From: Acidobacteriaceae bacterium
Lineage (GTDB): Bacteria; Acidobacteriota; Terriglobia; Terriglobales; Acidobacteriaceae
Length of the DNA stretch: 64,000 nucleotides
Assembly (NCBI GenBank): GCA_025462735.1
Contig: JAOAPC010000018.1
Coordinates: 1-64,000, forward strand
Direction of reading: 5' to 3'
The notes below the pieces were generated by a model. The model was given only the letters and a program-made list of their open reading frames with translations. It had not been told where the DNA came from and ran no database searches. The number at the start of each line of letters is the position of its first letter. Position 1 is the stretch's first letter. This document shows, piece by piece, positions 6,924 through 15,370 of this stretch. Position numbers and translations under genes: made by a program.

Positions 6924-8076
6924 GGGTTGTGGTTGAACTGCGTATAAAATACGTCGATGCGTCCGCATCTCAGAATCCCGCCACAAGACAGCGCGAGACT
7001 CAGAGACAGGGACAATCACATACAGCAGAGGGGATGCGCCGCAAGGCGCGGCATTGCGTCAGCAGTGGTTCTCCAGTGGGTTTGCAGAGAGTCCGATTGC
7101 CATCCGAAGTAGCAATCATGCAAGCCTCACACGCGACGCGAGTAGAACTCATGAGGCATTCAAGTAAGCCTCACGGACTGCTGTGAATGCCTTGCTTGAT
7201 AGGATTTGATCCGCATTGCATGTACTGCTCAGGCGATCCATATGCGCCCGCGCGTGTTCGACGCGCTGCATTCGCGCATCTACACGCCTATTACTCCCCA
7301 CTCTAAGAGTAGGAGCGCAGCAATAGCCCTGTGCTGCATCAGGTAGCCCGACGTTTACCGCCGTAGGCCACGCCTAGCCCTCGCGGGATGCGTTCTCCCG
7401 TCCCCTCAGCGTCCCCGTGCCCACGTCAGCACTACAACGTGGTCTGCTCGTAAGCACGGCTTCTGTCTGATTCGTGCTGCTTGGCGTAGCTGACTGCCGT
7501 CTTTACATGCTCGGCAGACATCAAATCATTGTGCAATAATTTTACCATTCTCAGGCTGTACGGATAATCAATAACTTACAAGCGATTTGATAGTCTTTTA
7601 CCACTTTGCATATGACGCAGAATGTGAAAAGTGACAGATTGTGGTGCCGGAAAGTGGCAACCATTTTCCATTCGAGTCACCACTGGCCACCCTTGCACGG
7701 AGTTCGTGCAACGTTCTCACTCGGGTTAGTTTTTCGAGCAGGAGATGCCTTGCAAACAGCAACATGCAAGGGACTTAACACCGGAAGCGATGGTAGGGCT
7801 AGCCGTACAGCTATGATTAGGGGTCGGTGCCACGGATTTTGGCCCTCCAACGGTGTCTACATCTTCCCCTTACTTTCGCTCTGGAATGGCATTGTAGGCG
7901 CTCGGGTAAATTTATGGCTCTATCCCACTTCCATGTGTCTACATTAGCTTCCTATGGCCAGCCAGACCACCTGCTAGGCGCGTCTAAACTTCGACGCGGG
8001 TGCCACTCTCGGAATATGATTGACCTCTCACTTGAGACGGTGTAGGCTACGGCGTTGGGACGTGTAAACTTCATAG
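6924..8076. other. gene-free centre of the element, about 1.2 kb
   Basis: No ORF here has convincing protein character; the forward ORFs at 7606-7947 and 7827-8045 lack ribosome binding sites and family-like sequence. It separates the leftward cluster from the rightward operon. Two copies of GTGTCTACAT (7853-7862 and 7935-7944) and two TTTTACCA-type motifs around 7540-7610 are visible. It could hold a replication or transfer origin, or non-coding RNA; nothing proves this. Confidence 0.45.
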
Positions 8077-8106
8077 TTGACTTTAGCACGAAAACGATGC
8101 TATAAT
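8077..8106 (+). promoter_or_regulatory. sigma70-type promoter of the rightward operon
   Basis: TTGACT (8077-8082), an 18-bp spacer and a perfect TATAAT (8101-8106). Transcription would start near 8113 and run into the operon beginning at 8214. Confidence 0.75.
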
Positions 8107-8124
8107 TGATTTAGATCGAGACAG

Positions 8125-8147
8125 GCCCGGAACCCATCCGGGCTTTT
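8125..8147 (+). terminator. terminator-like hairpin just after the promoter
   Basis: A 7-bp perfect GC-rich stem (GCCCGGA 8125-8131, TCCGGGC 8137-8143) with a 5-base loop is followed by TTTTGTG. It lies only about 12 bases after the predicted transcription start, so it may be an attenuator, a 5' cap-like stem, or the end of a minus-length RNA. A second hairpin (TGCCCC/GGGGCA, 8173-8191) lies between it and the first gene. Confidence 0.55.
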
Positions 8148-8213
8148 GTGTTGTAGCCTCTCGCTTCCATCCTGCCCCCAACTTAGGGGCACGTCTCATT
8201 CAAAGGAAATTCA

Positions 8214-8402
8214 ATGCCAGTATCACGCACACCTACGCCTCTCACCCCTGCGTTCCCGCCGGAGTCAGAACTGGAGCTACTCCGGCAGATTCAGCAGTTG
8301 AGAAAGAAGCTCCATTTCGTCGAAGCGCAACTGGGCAGATGCCTTGCCGCGATTCAAGTGATGGGCGCTCCACTCACACCAACACCAACGAGGAAACGAT
8401 GA
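8214..8402 (+). CDS. small coiled-coil protein, first gene of the rightward operon
   Basis: A 62-aa protein with a proline/threonine-rich N-terminus and one predicted helix with heptad pattern (ELELLRQIQQLRKKLHFVEAQL). The ATG has AAAGGA upstream. The stop overlaps the next ATG (ATGA), so the two are translationally coupled. No family recognised. Confidence 0.6.
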   Translation: MPVSRTPTPLTPAFPPESELELLRQIQQLRKKLHFVEAQLGRCLAAIQVMGAPLTPTPTRKR

Positions 8403-8881
8403 CATCAGAAATTATTCGAGCAGCCGAGAGAACGTTCCATGCAGCCGGAGCGAAGCCTAAAGATATTGCTGCGATCATCAGCAAGCTCAAGTCCGAACAT
8501 CAGGTCGAACTATCTGTTGAGGGCGGGTTGCTCACCGCTCATCAGGGCGGCGCTCTGGCGAATCTTGGAACCATCATTGCAGCGTACCGTCAGAAAAACC
8601 CACGAGAATTTTATGGTGAATCGGGAAGTGTGAATTTTAAGGACGACCTCGCGGGCGACACATCTGCAAAGTCCAGATTCATCGCAGAGCATGGCTTCGA
8701 TGCTTGGAACAACCTTCCACTAAATGAGAAGTCACCCGGTGCTAACCGTGTGGTGACCGATGCCATTCCGTCAGAGGCGATGAAAGCGAAAGACTACGCA
8801 CGCTTGAGCGTAGCTGAGAAGTCGAAGCTCGCTGGAGAAATTGGCGCGGCTGGCATCGAACGCATCCTCTCTCGCCGTTAA
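8399..8881 (+). CDS. hypothetical protein of the element
   Basis: A 160-aa soluble protein. The N-terminal part (IIRAAERTFHAAGAKPKDIAAI) is helical and the middle contains GDTSAKSRFIAEHGFDAWNN. Phage and plasmid proteins of this look are common, but I cannot assign a family. The ATG at 8399 overlaps the preceding stop; the frame remains open further upstream only because it overlaps the previous gene. Confidence 0.65.
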   Translation: MTSEIIRAAERTFHAAGAKPKDIAAIISKLKSEHQVELSVEGGLLTAHQGGALANLGTIIAAYRQKNPREFYGESGSVNFKDDLAGDTSAKSRFIAEHGFDAWNNLPLNEKSPGANRVVTDAIPSEAMKAKDYARLSVAEKSKLAGEIGAAGIERILSRR

Positions 8882-9001
8882 GTTTGCGCCGTCCCTGCTT
8901 TGGTTGTGGCGCAACGGGCATCAACCCCCGCATATAAGCAACCAGAGCATTTTCACCCTCCCCGGAGTTCGGGGAGCGTCCCTCAGGAGTTCACCACAGC
9001 A

Positions 9002-9277
9002 ATGCCACAAACAAAACGACAGCAGGATATAACCCTGCTGCTCAGTTCCTTTGAGCAATATTTTCCGGGCGTCCAAACACCGGAGATTAAATATCTATGC
9101 GCTTGGCTCTACAGAATGCCAGTCGAGGACATTCTGTCGATTATGGATCGAGTCGCTGCAACCGATGCGGAGAATCCTTTCAACAGTCCCATTGCTGCGA
9201 TTTGGACGATGATCCGCAACAATCACTCCGCATCCGGTGAGACCGCTCACTACGACGATGACGGGCGACGGCTGTGA
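9002..9277 (+). CDS. hypothetical protein of the element
   Basis: A 91-aa soluble helical protein (LLLSSFEQYFPGVQTPEIKY) with no recognised domain. I chose the ATG at 9002 (CAGGAG about ten bases upstream) over a TTG at 8900, because the extension crosses a hairpin (CTCCCC/GGGGAG, 8958-8976) and lacks protein character. The role is unknown. Confidence 0.6.
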   Translation: MPQTKRQQDITLLLSSFEQYFPGVQTPEIKYLCAWLYRMPVEDILSIMDRVAATDAENPFNSPIAAIWTMIRNNHSASGETAHYDDDGRRL

Positions 9278-9380
9278 GTCGAAATGAAGCAAATCGCAGC
9301 AAAACATCGCAAGAGCAATCATGCGAAATTCAAAACGGCGATTCAGCGCATTACACGATGACGCATTAGAGGAAACGAAA

Positions 9381-9647
9381 ATGAGTGACACAACTAACAA
9401 CATGAACGTCGGCAGTCAGGTTCCTGCGCCAGTAGCAAAGCCAGTTGACCGCAAGACTATTGAAGGTTCGACACCGGGTGACTTCCGCTCGAATCCTGGC
9501 GACGTAGCAGCGGCATCAGTTGCCATTGCTGCTGATAACGGTGGGCCACGGAATCGCGTTGGACAGTTCGACAAACCGTCTAGCGGCGCTCCTGAAAAAT
9601 TCGGGAGTGGTTCCGGTGAGTCGGAATACGAAGGCGCTGGAGCTTAA
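9381..9647 (+). CDS. low-complexity hypothetical protein
   Basis: An 88-aa protein rich in Gly, Ala, Ser, Pro and Asp (GSGSGESEYEGAGA at the end), probably disordered. The ATG at 9381 follows GAGGAAACG. Disordered proteins of this type in small elements can be scaffold or packaging accessories, but no evidence here supports that. Confidence 0.55.
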   Translation: MSDTTNNMNVGSQVPAPVAKPVDRKTIEGSTPGDFRSNPGDVAAASVAIAADNGGPRNRVGQFDKPSSGAPEKFGSGSGESEYEGAGA

Positions 9648-9679
9648 TCAAGTTCCCTTCGCTCTCTCCGGCGAAGGAC

Positions 9680-9802
9680 GCGGCTGTCTGCTGCTTCTGC
9701 CACGAATCAAACGACAGCCGCGAGGAAATTTTCCTTGCAACCAACTCCAGAATTGCTTTGCAGCAAGGGCAGGGCCAGTGACTTCGGATGAGACACTGGC
9801 CC
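9680..9802 (+). other. pair of perfect 9-bp stem-loops between genes
   Basis: GCGGCTGTC (9680-9688) pairs with 9713-9721, and GGGCCAGTG (9772-9780) pairs with 9794-9802. A short palindrome (9723-9735) lies between them. The second stem is followed by GATATTTT. They may act in RNA processing, stability or termination in the intercistronic gap. Confidence 0.55.
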
Positions 9803-9825
9803 GATATTTTCAGATTGGAACAACA

Positions 9826-10458
9826 ATGAAACTTTCACGTGTAGAAGTATGCAAGCGTGTCCCCATGTCACTCGCCACGTTCGACAGATGGCGCAAAGCT
9901 GGCAAACTAGAGACCTTCACCGATGGCACTCTCAGCAATGCGAAAAAACAAATCGTGTGGGTCACACTGGAAGCACTCGGCAAGGCGCTCGGCATCTCTG
10001 ATGAGATGACTCTGCGGCTGCGTCTTGGTCTGCCAGAGATAACACCTGAGCCGGTCATCAAGCACGATGTGCGAATCAATAAGCAATACGAGGATGCAAA
10101 GCCGACGCCTGACATCCGCGAACCTGATGCGTTCGCACCCAAAGAAGCGGAGCCTGAACCATACCGGGATTCGTTCGGTCACACGATAACCGGAAATCGT
10201 GAGCACAAAATGTTCGAGACACAGCCGTACACTCCGCTCGACTCAACGGCTCATATGAATCCGGCGCTCGTTAACAGTGGGCCGCGTGTTGAGAATCCAG
10301 TGGACTCCGATGCCTTTGCGGACCTGTGGCGCAAACCGGGTGAGCCTACATCAGCAGAGCGACACAAATTGCAAGGCAAGGAGATTGCATCGCAACACCC
10401 GAACGCAAACCGTCAGGCGTACCTGAGAGCCATTCGACCGACAGGATATTCGAGATGA
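9826..10458 (+). CDS. MerR/excisionase-like helix-turn-helix protein with a long tail
   Basis: A 210-aa protein. The first 70 residues contain a winged helix-turn-helix of the MerR/excisionase type (RVEVCKRVPMSLATFDRWRK), which would bind DNA. The remaining 130 residues are hydrophilic, proline-rich and probably disordered. I chose the ATG at 9826 since the family match begins there; the open frame upstream covers hairpins. The next gene starts inside its stop (ATGA) and encodes a second HTH protein, so the two may act together in element control. Confidence 0.65.
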   Translation: MKLSRVEVCKRVPMSLATFDRWRKAGKLETFTDGTLSNAKKQIVWVTLEALGKALGISDEMTLRLRLGLPEITPEPVIKHDVRINKQYEDAKPTPDIREPDAFAPKEAEPEPYRDSFGHTITGNREHKMFETQPYTPLDSTAHMNPALVNSGPRVENPVDSDAFADLWRKPGEPTSAERHKLQGKEIASQHPNANRQAYLRAIRPTGYSR

Positions 10459-10691
10459 GAGATTACAACTTGAAAACAGCACAGCAAAGTTTTTCTGGTA
10501 TTGCCAGCACTCAGGAACTTTTTTCTACTAGACAGGTCGCACAGATGTTCGCAGTCAGCAATCAGACTGTTGACCGCTGGCGCAAGAGTGGGCAGCTACG
10601 GTCGGTCATGATTGGACTAGGGCATCCACGATTCACGCGACAAACGATAAACGAGTTCATCGCGGCCAACGAAGCGGTACGGTGTCCCTGA
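10455..10691 (+). CDS. excisionase-like helix-turn-helix protein
   Basis: A 78-aa DNA-binding protein of the HTH_17 type. FSTRQVAQMFAVSNQTVDRW is the helix-turn-helix and LRSVMIGLGHPRFTRQ is the wing. Such proteins regulate recombination directionality or plasmid/phage genes. It is coupled by ATGA to the gene upstream. A perfect 9-bp stem-loop (10682-10690 with 10702-10710) spans its stop codon. Confidence 0.75.
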   Translation: MRDYNLKTAQQSFSGIASTQELFSTRQVAQMFAVSNQTVDRWRKSGQLRSVMIGLGHPRFTRQTINEFIAANEAVRCP

Positions 10692-10910
10692 TTTTCAGCT
10701 ACAGGGACACAGATGTTCCATTGGTAAAACCAATTCATTTCCCTCTACCCGATGGGAGTGCTTTCAGGTTTTGCATCCGAGTTTGTCTCTGAGTCCTGAG
10801 ACACCCGAAGTCCAAACCTAAAACAAAATCAGAGGCAGTAAACAAGTGCGCGTCAGCGCAACTCCAGTGGGAACCCTATTGTCCCCGGTTTTCCGGGTAC
10901 GGAAAAACCG
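10682..10910 (+). promoter_or_regulatory. structured leader before the replication-initiator-like gene
   Basis: The 258-base gap before the next gene carries several stems: 10682-10690/10702-10710 (perfect 9 bp), ATTGGT/ACCAAT 10720-10725/10729-10734, an outer AGGTTT/AAACCT (10766-10771/10814-10819) enclosing TGTCTC/GAGACA (10784-10789/10798-10803), and 10886-10895/10900-10910 with one bulged base. This is the density expected of a regulatory RNA region, not of a spacer. Confidence 0.55.
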
Positions 10911-10949
10911 TTCCTTCGCATTCATTTCGCCAAATTTAGGAGAAAGATT

Positions 10950-11600
10950 TTGAAGAAACAAGAATGTTTTGACTTGGCTTTGCAGTTCCTTTTCAACAAG
11001 AAAAAGCCAGAGTGGGTTAGGCCACTACACATCCTTCTCACCGTCAATATGATTCTGCTTTGCGATGAGGAAATGATGTGCCAGCCATCGCAGGGAGTCT
11101 TGGCGGCGCTCTGCGGAATCAAGAGAGTGGAAACGGTTGCCGATGCTTTGAATGAATTGCGGAATCACGGTTGGGTTTGCGTCACTTCGCGGAAAAACCG
11201 CTACAACACAAACCTGTACTACCCACAACTCCATAACATCCCATTCGGAAGCCCGCACCAAACAATCATCACGGACATCGCCCGGAGATTGGCTTCCCGC
11301 TATTTCCAGATTGTTAAGCTACTCCCCAAGACGCTAGGAAAGAATGGGCGCTGGTACGGTGTGCGTATCGAAAGGGGATGGCCTCAGCATTGGTCATTCC
11401 TGATGCAACAATGGCTCGACGCCGGATGGTCGGAAGAAGAAATAAACCGCATCGTGGATTACGCATTCTCAAATATCCCCGACACTGCGAAGCACGGCCC
11501 GCAAACCTTGAAAAGAAAATTCGCGTCACACGCTCGTTCCGCTGGAATCGCAAACCACATTCCAGAACTGGATGCTGTGATGCAAGAGATTCCGGCCTAG
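10950..11600 (+). CDS. replication-initiator-like winged-helix protein
   Basis: A 216-aa protein. Residues 28-90 (LTVNMILLCDEEMMCQPSQG, then LAALCGIKRVETVADALNEL and the NHGWVCVTSRKN wing) form a winged helix like those of plasmid and phage replication initiators and of helicase-loader-type proteins. The C-terminal half is helical and unassigned. The start is TTG at 10950 with TAGGAG eight bases upstream; no ATG fits better. It may initiate replication of the excised element or be a transcription regulator. It converges with a small gene on the other strand, overlapping by four bases. Confidence 0.6.
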   Translation: MKKQECFDLALQFLFNKKKPEWVRPLHILLTVNMILLCDEEMMCQPSQGVLAALCGIKRVETVADALNELRNHGWVCVTSRKNRYNTNLYYPQLHNIPFGSPHQTIITDIARRLASRYFQIVKLLPKTLGKNGRWYGVRIERGWPQHWSFLMQQWLDAGWSEEEINRIVDYAFSNIPDTAKHGPQTLKRKFASHARSAGIANHIPELDAVMQEIPA

Positions 11601-11809
11601 GACGTTTCCACGATGACTTCCGCGAGTTTCATCTTCTCTAACAAGCGTCTTAGATCGTCTGTCTGCGGATGGGAAATGGCGCTATCAAATAGCAAGGTTA
11701 CGGTTGAGCGACCGTTCTGACCACAAGCAATATGAACGCCTCTGGTTCCTTCACTGTCATCAACACACTTGACGTCTGCGACTTTGAATCGACCGTCAAA
11801 CATTGGCAT
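11597..11809 (-). CDS. hypothetical protein of the element
   Basis: A 70-aa protein of unknown family with alternating strands and one helix (HPQTDDLRRLLEKMKLAEVI). The end overlaps the convergent initiator-like gene by four bases. It has no recognised ribosome binding site. It could be a small regulator lying between the replication and integration modules. Confidence 0.5.
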   Translation of the reverse strand: MPMFDGRFKVADVKCVDDSEGTRGVHIACGQNGRSTVTLLFDSAISHPQTDDLRRLLEKMKLAEVIVETS

Positions 11810-11850
11810 TCGCTGATTCTAGCAGCACGGTTCCCCCGCCGTGCGATCTT

Positions 11851-12063
11851 ATGGCACAACTAAAATCCGATTGGCTGACAGCAAGAGAAGCTGCCAGTTA
11901 TTTGAAAGTGAAAACCCGCACGTTGCTGATGTGGGCCAGAACTGGAAAGGTCAAAGGTTACGTCCTTTCCGGCGACAGACGCCATGTTTGGCGATTCCGG
12001 CAACTTGACCTCGATGCTACTCTGGAATTGCCAGCCGTGCTCTCAAACGGAGGATTGAATTGA
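11851..12063 (+). CDS. excisionase-like DNA-binding protein
   Basis: A 70-aa HTH_17/MerR-type protein (DWLTAREAASYLKVKTRTLL then GDRRHVWRFRQLDLDA). It sits directly upstream of the integrase, and its stop overlaps the integrase TTG start (TTGA), so the two are cotranslated. Position and fold make it the best candidate for the recombination directionality factor. I chose the ATG at 11851; a TTG at 11803 would add 16 residues with no family character. Confidence 0.75.
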   Translation: MAQLKSDWLTAREAASYLKVKTRTLLMWARTGKVKGYVLSGDRRHVWRFRQLDLDATLELPAVLSNGGLN

Positions 12064-13154
12064 GAGAACGGCACAAAGAAGGAAGCGTAGTTTTAGATCG
12101 CAGAATCAAGACGTGGAATTTCTTCTGGTGGGCAAGTGGCAAACGGCACTCGAAAAAAATCGGGAGCCTACGCGATTTTCCTACCAAGGCGAGTGCGTGG
12201 AAAGCAGCGAAAGAACTCCGGCACTCACTGGAAACGAAACGCACGACAGCACCAACAGTGAACCTGTTGGTCGAACAATACCGGGCAGAGAAAATGCCAC
12301 AGCGGTTAGACACAAATCGTGGATATGAATCGTGGATTCGCGTTCACATTCTGCCACGATGGGGACAAAATCTAATCACCGATCTACAGGCGCGGCCTGT
12401 AGAGATGTGGTTAGAGTCGCTTCCACTTGCACCTAAGAGCAGAACTCACGTTCGCGGCATTCTGAGTTCACTCTGGAATTTTGCAATGTGGAAACAAGAC
12501 ATCCCGACGCAGGTCAACCCTATCAGCTTGGTCACAGTCAAAGGCGCATCCAAGAGGATTCGGCAACCCCGCAGTCTGACAGTTGAGCAGTTCCGCTTGC
12601 TAGCGTCTCACCTGAAAAAACCATTCAACACGATGGCTCTCCTATGCGTATGCTTCGGGCTTCGCATCTCCGAATGTCTTGCGCTGCGATGGTCGGATGT
12701 CGATTGGCTCAACAGCAAGCTAAGAGTGGAACGCGGCATCGTCGAACAGAATGTGGACGATGTGAAAACGCCGGAGTCACAGCAAAGCCTCTATATCGCC
12801 GCTGAGATTCTGGACGTGCTCAAACTATGGAAGCAGACCACTCAATTCTCCGCACCGGATGATTGGATGTTTGCTTCTCCGCTGAAACTCGGCAGACTCC
12901 CATATTCCTACACCGGAGTGTGGCGAGAGCTTGACCGGGCTGCAAAGGCTGCTGGAATCGGGCATCTCGGCACTCACACGTTCCGGCACTCCTACCGGAT
13001 GTGGATTGATTCCGTTGGCACTCCTATCGGAGTTCAACAGAAGCTCATGCGACACGCTGACATCCGCACAACCATGAACATCTACGGTGACGCGGCATCA
13101 GCAGACATGCGCGAAGCACACGGGAAGATCGTGCAACTCGCATTGCAAGCGTAA
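12060..13154 (+). CDS. int: tyrosine-type integrase of the element
   Basis: A 364-aa site-specific recombinase that would insert and excise the element at tRNA-Asn. It has an N-terminal arm-binding region (1-65), a SAM-like core-binding domain (66-160) and the catalytic domain. Visible catalytic residues are R202 (GLRISE), H306 and R309 (HTFRHS), H332 (RHAD) and the nucleophile Y342 (NIYG), so it appears intact. The start is a TTG with GGAGG upstream, overlapping the excisionase-like gene. The gene ends about 40 bp from the right attachment site. Confidence 0.93.
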   Translation: MRERHKEGSVVLDRRIKTWNFFWWASGKRHSKKIGSLRDFPTKASAWKAAKELRHSLETKRTTAPTVNLLVEQYRAEKMPQRLDTNRGYESWIRVHILPRWGQNLITDLQARPVEMWLESLPLAPKSRTHVRGILSSLWNFAMWKQDIPTQVNPISLVTVKGASKRIRQPRSLTVEQFRLLASHLKKPFNTMALLCVCFGLRISECLALRWSDVDWLNSKLRVERGIVEQNVDDVKTPESQQSLYIAAEILDVLKLWKQTTQFSAPDDWMFASPLKLGRLPYSYTGVWRELDRAAKAAGIGHLGTHTFRHSYRMWIDSVGTPIGVQQKLMRHADIRTTMNIYGDAASADMREAHGKIVQLALQA

Positions 13155-13174
13155 CGGCAGGTAAACGGCAGGTG
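13155..13174 (+). repeat. paired GGCAGGT repeats, right end of the element
   Basis: GGCAGGT at 13156 and 13167, 11 bp apart, immediately after the integrase stop. This matches the pair at the left end in sequence, orientation and phase. They are probably binding sites for the integrase arm domain or the excisionase. Confidence 0.6.
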
Positions 13175-13192
13175 GAGGTTCGTAACTATCTG

Positions 13193-13273
<81 letters not shown>

Positions 13274-13456
13274 GTGTGGCGATGCGGAGCTTTCCAAAAC
13301 ATAATATCATCGCCGTCGCCGCTGGAACCAATGCGATCGCACAAACCATAAGGCTGCATCCGGTTCCGTTATGCAGTCCCGCCGCTGTGGCGCTCAAGTT
13401 GTTCTCCGCGTGAGACAATCTCAGTTCGTTGTGTGGTCGATGGCAGGAGGCCTGAA

Positions 13457-15208
13457 ATGCGCACAATGCAAGATGAAAATTTGAGCGACAAAAAAGCTCA
13501 TTCTTATTGCTCGAAGCCGGTGTATTGGTTGGCGGTGATTCTGTTAGGAACCTGCATGATCCCGAAAGCAAAGTCACAGGTCAAAGTTGATGCCGAGGGT
13601 CACCAGTGGTGGCAGCACGCGGTCTTCTATGAGATTTATCCACGCAGTTTTGCTGACAGTAATAATGATGGCATCGGAGACCTGAACGGCATCGCCGCGA
13701 AGCTCGACTATCTGAAAGATCTCGGGGTTGATGCGATCTGGATTACGCCATGCTTTCCGTCGCCGCAAGTGGATTTCGGCTACGACGTTTCCGACTACAA
13801 GAATATCGATCCCATGTATGGCACGCTCGCGGATTTCGAGCGCCTGGCCAGCGAAGCTAAGAAGCGGAACATCCGTATCATCCTGGACTTTGTCATTAAC
13901 CACACCTCCGACCAGCACGCCTGGTTCAAAGAGTCTCGGTCTTCGCGTAATAATCCCAAGCGCGATTGGTACGTCTGGCGCGATGGTAAAGGTGAGAACC
14001 AGCCGCCTAACAATTGGCTTTCAACTTTCGGCGGACCAGCATGGAAATTCGATCCGGCCACGGGACAGTGGTATTACCACTATTTTTATCCCGAGCAGCC
14101 GGACTTGAACTGGCGCAACCCCGAAGTAGAGAAAGCGATGTTTGATGTCACGAGTTGGTGGTACCAGAGAGGCGTTGCCGGCTTCCGCCTCGATGCCGTG
14201 GATACATTGTTCGAGGACCCAGATCTGCACGACAACCCCGTGCTTCCGGGCAAGAACGAATATGGCGATCCAAATATGGCGAAGGTCTACAACACCAAGC
14301 TGCCCGAGTTGCATGGCGTGTTGCAGCGGTTGCGGCAGGTGGCGGACCAGTATGACGCCGTATTGATTGGCGAAACCTGGACCAAAGACATCGACGAACT
14401 GAAGAAGTACTACGGCGAGCACAGCAACGAATTGCAGATGCCCATGGATTTTCTCTTCGCCCGCGTCGATAAACTCTCGCCTGCAGAATTCCGTAAGCAG
14501 ATTGCGGGCGTGAATGCAGCCGGCTGGCCGGTATACGTGCTCAGCAATCACGACATTGTTCGCGGCTACGTGCGCTATGGCGACGGCGTGCACAACGACG
14601 CGATTGCCAAGGTCATGGCAGGGCTGTATCTCACGCTCCGCGGAACGCCGCTCATGTATTACGGCGAAGAAATCGGCATGACGAACACTGATCCCAAGAG
14701 CAGGGAAGATGTTAAAGACCCAATTGGACGACTGGGATGGCCAAAGGAGAAAGGCCGCGATGGCGAGCGCACCCCGATGCAGTGGGACACCAGCCAGAAC
14801 GCCGGGTTCAGTGAGGCGAAGCCTTGGCTGCCGGTCCCGTCGAGCTACAAAACTCACAACGTAGCTACGGAACTCAAGAATTCCGATTCCATCCTGAATT
14901 TTTACAAGCGGGCGCTTGCGCTGCGGCACGAGAATTCGGCGCTTCGCGAGGGAGAATACATCGCGTTGAATGAGAACGATCCGAACGTGCTCTCGTACCT
15001 GCGTCGATACAAAGATGAGATTGTGCTAGTGGTTCTGAACATGTCGGCGAGCTCACAAAAAGTAAGCTTCGATTTGAGGACCCAAGGATTGACGGCGTCC
15101 AACGCCGCAACCATGCTCACTACGAAAAAAACGAAGCGGCAGTCGGTTTCACTGCGATCAGTTTTGCTCGAACCATTCGAAGTCTACATAGGAAAAATCG
15201 AAAAATAG
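13457..15208 (+). CDS. secreted GH13 alpha-glucosidase / alpha-amylase family enzyme
   Basis: A 583-aa glycoside hydrolase acting on alpha-1,4/1,6-glucosides. The (beta/alpha)8 barrel begins at WWQHAVFYEIYPRSF. The four GH13 regions are DFVINH, GFRLDAVD (nucleophile D246), LIGETW (acid/base E306) and LSNHD (stabiliser D366), all intact. DGIGDLNGI and the QPDLNWRNP block resemble the oligo-1,6-glucosidase / trehalose synthase group. A hydrophobic stretch near the N-terminus (YWLAVILLGTCMI) suggests export, perhaps as an anchored protein. The ATG at 13457 has AGGAGG six bases upstream. The GH3 enzyme downstream suggests joint breakdown of plant or fungal glucans. Confidence 0.9.
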   Translation: MRTMQDENLSDKKAHSYCSKPVYWLAVILLGTCMIPKAKSQVKVDAEGHQWWQHAVFYEIYPRSFADSNNDGIGDLNGIAAKLDYLKDLGVDAIWITPCFPSPQVDFGYDVSDYKNIDPMYGTLADFERLASEAKKRNIRIILDFVINHTSDQHAWFKESRSSRNNPKRDWYVWRDGKGENQPPNNWLSTFGGPAWKFDPATGQWYYHYFYPEQPDLNWRNPEVEKAMFDVTSWWYQRGVAGFRLDAVDTLFEDPDLHDNPVLPGKNEYGDPNMAKVYNTKLPELHGVLQRLRQVADQYDAVLIGETWTKDIDELKKYYGEHSNELQMPMDFLFARVDKLSPAEFRKQIAGVNAAGWPVYVLSNHDIVRGYVRYGDGVHNDAIAKVMAGLYLTLRGTPLMYYGEEIGMTNTDPKSREDVKDPIGRLGWPKEKGRDGERTPMQWDTSQNAGFSEAKPWLPVPSSYKTHNVATELKNSDSILNFYKRALALRHENSALREGEYIALNENDPNVLSYLRRYKDEIVLVVLNMSASSQKVSFDLRTQGLTASNAATMLTTKKTKRQSVSLRSVLLEPFEVYIGKIEK

Positions 15209-15370
15209 GACGCGGATAAAGTGACGGATGGGCGCATCGCTTATAAGGTGCGCAAAGATATCGGCGTCTGCGGACTACACCATCATAATAGAACAATAAC
15301 GATTTTCTTGGAGATTACTGTTATATACTGACACCCGCACTTCCACTTCCCTATCTCGTCGGAGGTCCCC

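Noticed and set aside
7606-8045. Two overlapping forward ORFs in the centre of the element
   Set aside because: Composition and lack of ribosome binding sites suggest chance; the stretch is better seen as non-coding.
4235-11809. Prophage structural module in the element
   Set aside because: No capsid, portal, terminase or tail protein can be recognised; ORFs are too small and unlike these families.
14021-14929. Long minus-strand ORF (302 codons) within the GH13 gene
   Set aside because: It is a shadow of the GH13 coding frame, which has intact catalytic motifs.
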